From an uncultured Eubacteriales bacterium (lineage in GTDB: Bacteria; Bacillota; Clostridia; Christensenellales; Borkfalkiaceae), in NCBI GenBank assembly GCA_949745625.1, contig CATJZR010000054.1, forward strand, positions 1-13,556: DNA of 13,556 nucleotides, in the 5' to 3' direction. Positions within the stretch are counted from its first letter, which is position 1. Every line of letters begins with the position of its first letter. Under the pieces are notes generated by a model. That model saw only the letters and a list, made by a program, of their open reading frames with translations. It was not told where the DNA came from and searched no databases. Shown here piece after piece: positions 12,435-13,556 of this stretch. The position numbers were made by a program, and so were the translations under genes.

Positions 12435-13156
12435 AGGTATTTATTACAGACGGCACCGTCGAAGCATTTTTCACTGCTGTTTTTGACGCCTATACCGAAA
12501 GTAACTGCATAATATCGTCCGACAGACAGATACAGCTCACGCTTGACAGCCAGACCGTATGCGTTGACAGTGATATGCAAAAATACCAAAGAGTGCTTAG
12601 CGCAGTCGAAAACTACGACGAATACGCCGCAGACGACCTGCTGCTGGCTTTGAGAAGCTGCAATCCGCAAAAAGAGCAAATTGCTTTTGATTATATCAAA
12701 GAGCTTTTACGGACAAGGCACCCTATCCGTAAACGACTCTCGCTTCCGGAGGTTATTGCGCTGAACAACGTGCTTTATAAGGTAACCGGCGAAACCCATA
12801 GATTGAAAGGACTGCTAAGGTTTATGGAAAATGCAGACGGAATACTTTACGCTCCCTATTCGCCAGACAACAATATTACAGATATACTCATGCGCCATTT
12901 TGCAGAAAGACTGAAATGCGAGCGGTTCGTGATACACGACTTAAAACGCAAAATTGCGGGAATGTACGACGGTAAAAATTGGATTATTGGTTACGCCGAC
13001 CAAGCCGAAATATGCCTTTCGGCAGATGAATGCACATTCGTCAATCTATGGAAAAAATATTACAGGGCTGTAAATATAGAAGAGCGTCCGCACGAAAAAC
13101 AGATGAAGGGCTCTATGCCAGTGAGGTATTGGAAGTTTCTGCCCGAAAAGCAATAA
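12431..13156 (+). CDS. TIGR03915-family (DUF4130) putative DNA metabolism protein
   Basis: A 241-residue cytosolic protein of the TIGR03915/DUF4130 family, whose genes are found next to TIGR03916 radical SAM genes. In other bacteria a related domain is fused to a uracil-DNA glycosylase-like domain. No catalytic motif can be named with confidence. Visible family features are RTRHPIRKRLSLPEVIALNN (about 95-114), HRLKGLLRFMENADGILYAPYSPDNNI (about 122-148) and the C-terminal WKKYYRAVNIEERPHEKQMKGSMPVRYWKFLPE (about 207-239). Lys, Arg and aromatic residues are common there, compatible with nucleic acid binding. The ATG overlaps the radical SAM stop codon (ATGA), and AGGTG lies 4 nt upstream, so the two proteins are probably made together. 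A bidirectional terminator follows at the stop codon. Confidence 0.88.
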   Translation: MKVFITDGTVEAFFTAVFDAYTESNCIISSDRQIQLTLDSQTVCVDSDMQKYQRVLSAVENYDEYAADDLLLALRSCNPQKEQIAFDYIKELLRTRHPIRKRLSLPEVIALNNVLYKVTGETHRLKGLLRFMENADGILYAPYSPDNNITDILMRHFAERLKCERFVIHDLKRKIAGMYDGKNWIIGYADQAEICLSADECTFVNLWKKYYRAVNIEERPHEKQMKGSMPVRYWKFLPEKQ

Positions 13157-13190
13157 TAAAGTCCGCTAAACAAGCGGACTTTATTTTATT
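13155..13190. terminator. Bidirectional terminator between convergent operons
   Basis: A 13-bp perfect stem (13155-13167 with 13173-13185, core AAAGTCCGCT / AGCGGACTTT) closes a 5-nt loop. TTTATTT follows on the plus strand for the radical SAM/TIGR03915 operon. On the minus strand the stem follows directly after the mrp-like stop codon (13186-13188) and runs into TTATT. One hairpin thus serves both genes. Confidence 0.9.
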
Positions 13191-13556
13191 TAATGCTGTT
13201 ATAAATTTTGTCGAAGAATTCGCCAAGATAATTGTTTTCAATCTTTTCAATTTTGCCGCAGTCGGCAGCCCTGGTAAGCTCGGGGTCAATCGGCAGTTTT
13301 GCGACTGCGGGAATACCGTATTCCAGTGCAAGCACGTCTACCCCGCTTTCACCGAAAACCGAAATTTTTCTGCCGCAGTCGGGGCACCTTATATAGCTCA
13401 TATTTTCGACTATACCCAAAATAGGCACGTTCATCATATTCGCCATATTCACCGCCTTCTGTACAAGCATACCGGCTTGTTCCTGCGGGGTCATAACGAT
13501 TATGACGCCGTCAAGCGGAATACTTTGGAACACCGTCAAAGGAACGTCGCCTGTCC
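13186..13556 (-). CDS. mrp: Mrp/NBP35-family ATP-binding iron-sulfur carrier, 5' truncated by the window
   Basis: The C-terminal part of a P-loop ATPase of the Mrp/ApbC/NBP35 family, which carries and delivers Fe-S clusters to apoproteins in the cytosol. The frame is open to the right edge and begins inside the gene: the visible part starts with TGDVPLTVFQS, the end of the conserved PPGTGD motif. A TTG at 13539 is internal, not the start. VIIVMTPQE and MSYIRCPDCG follow; the CxxC pair (about 52 and 55 residues after the internal TTG) is the family's cluster-binding motif. The Walker A region is outside the window. The C-terminus ends in IYNSIK. It converges with the TIGR03915 gene and shares its terminator. 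Functional linkage to the radical SAM protein, which needs a [4Fe-4S] cluster, is possible but rests only on adjacency. Confidence 0.93.
   Translation of the reverse strand, partial: TGDVPLTVFQSIPLDGVIIVMTPQEQAGMLVQKAVNMANMMNVPILGIVENMSYIRCPDCGRKISVFGESGVDVLALEYGIPAVAKLPIDPELTRAADCGKIEKIENNYLGEFFDKIYNSIK

Overview
The window looks like chromosomal DNA of a low-to-moderate GC Bacillota, most likely a clostridial lineage. The grounds are consensus SigA-type promoters (TTGACA-17-TATAAT), two operators matching the Gram-positive (Bacillus-type) LexA box, a UvrB-UvrA operon, and the paired TIGR03916/TIGR03915 genes that are common in Clostridia. No rRNA, tRNA, CRISPR array, insertion sequence or phage gene is visible. 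Genus-level assignment is not possible from this sequence.

Layout, left to right. 1-221 is intergenic: a probable leftward promoter, a 22-bp palindrome and a hairpin with flanking T-runs. 222-2911 (minus) holds two FAD oxidoreductases of different families (COG2081/BaiN-like, then COG2509) joined by an ATGA overlap. Their consensus promoter places the predicted +1 on the A of the ATG. 2943-3452 (minus) is a small ferritin-like di-metal protein. 3515-8302 (minus) is uvrB-uvrA, ended by a terminator whose stem starts in the uvrA stop codon. 8454-10515 (minus) is an OmpR-type response regulator overlapping its histidine kinase, preceded by a GNAT acetyltransferase (10574-10981). From about 11035 the genes run rightward: an SOS-type promoter, a structured leader of about 108 nt with a strong intrinsic terminator, a radical SAM/helix-hairpin-helix protein (11178-12434), and an overlapping TIGR03915 protein (12431-13156). 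A bidirectional terminator separates them from a 5'-truncated Mrp/NBP35 ATPase (13186 to the window edge, minus).

The most interesting content is regulatory. The uvrBA operon and the radical SAM/TIGR03915 operon have matching promoters: TTGACA, 17 bp, TATAAT, 7 bp, then a 14-bp LexA-like box with the shared core AAACAAATGTT. This places the poorly understood TIGR03916/TIGR03915 pair in the same inferred SOS regulon as nucleotide excision repair. The radical SAM gene has a second control layer: a terminator hairpin in the leader, an alternative pairing that would hide the ribosome binding site, and an overlapping 35-codon upstream ORF. Separately, several first-in-operon genes (COG2081 oxidoreductase, uvrB, ferritin-like gene) have a -10 hexamer only 6-7 nt before the ATG and no well-placed Shine-Dalgarno, suggesting leaderless mRNAs, while other genes here do have Shine-Dalgarno sites.
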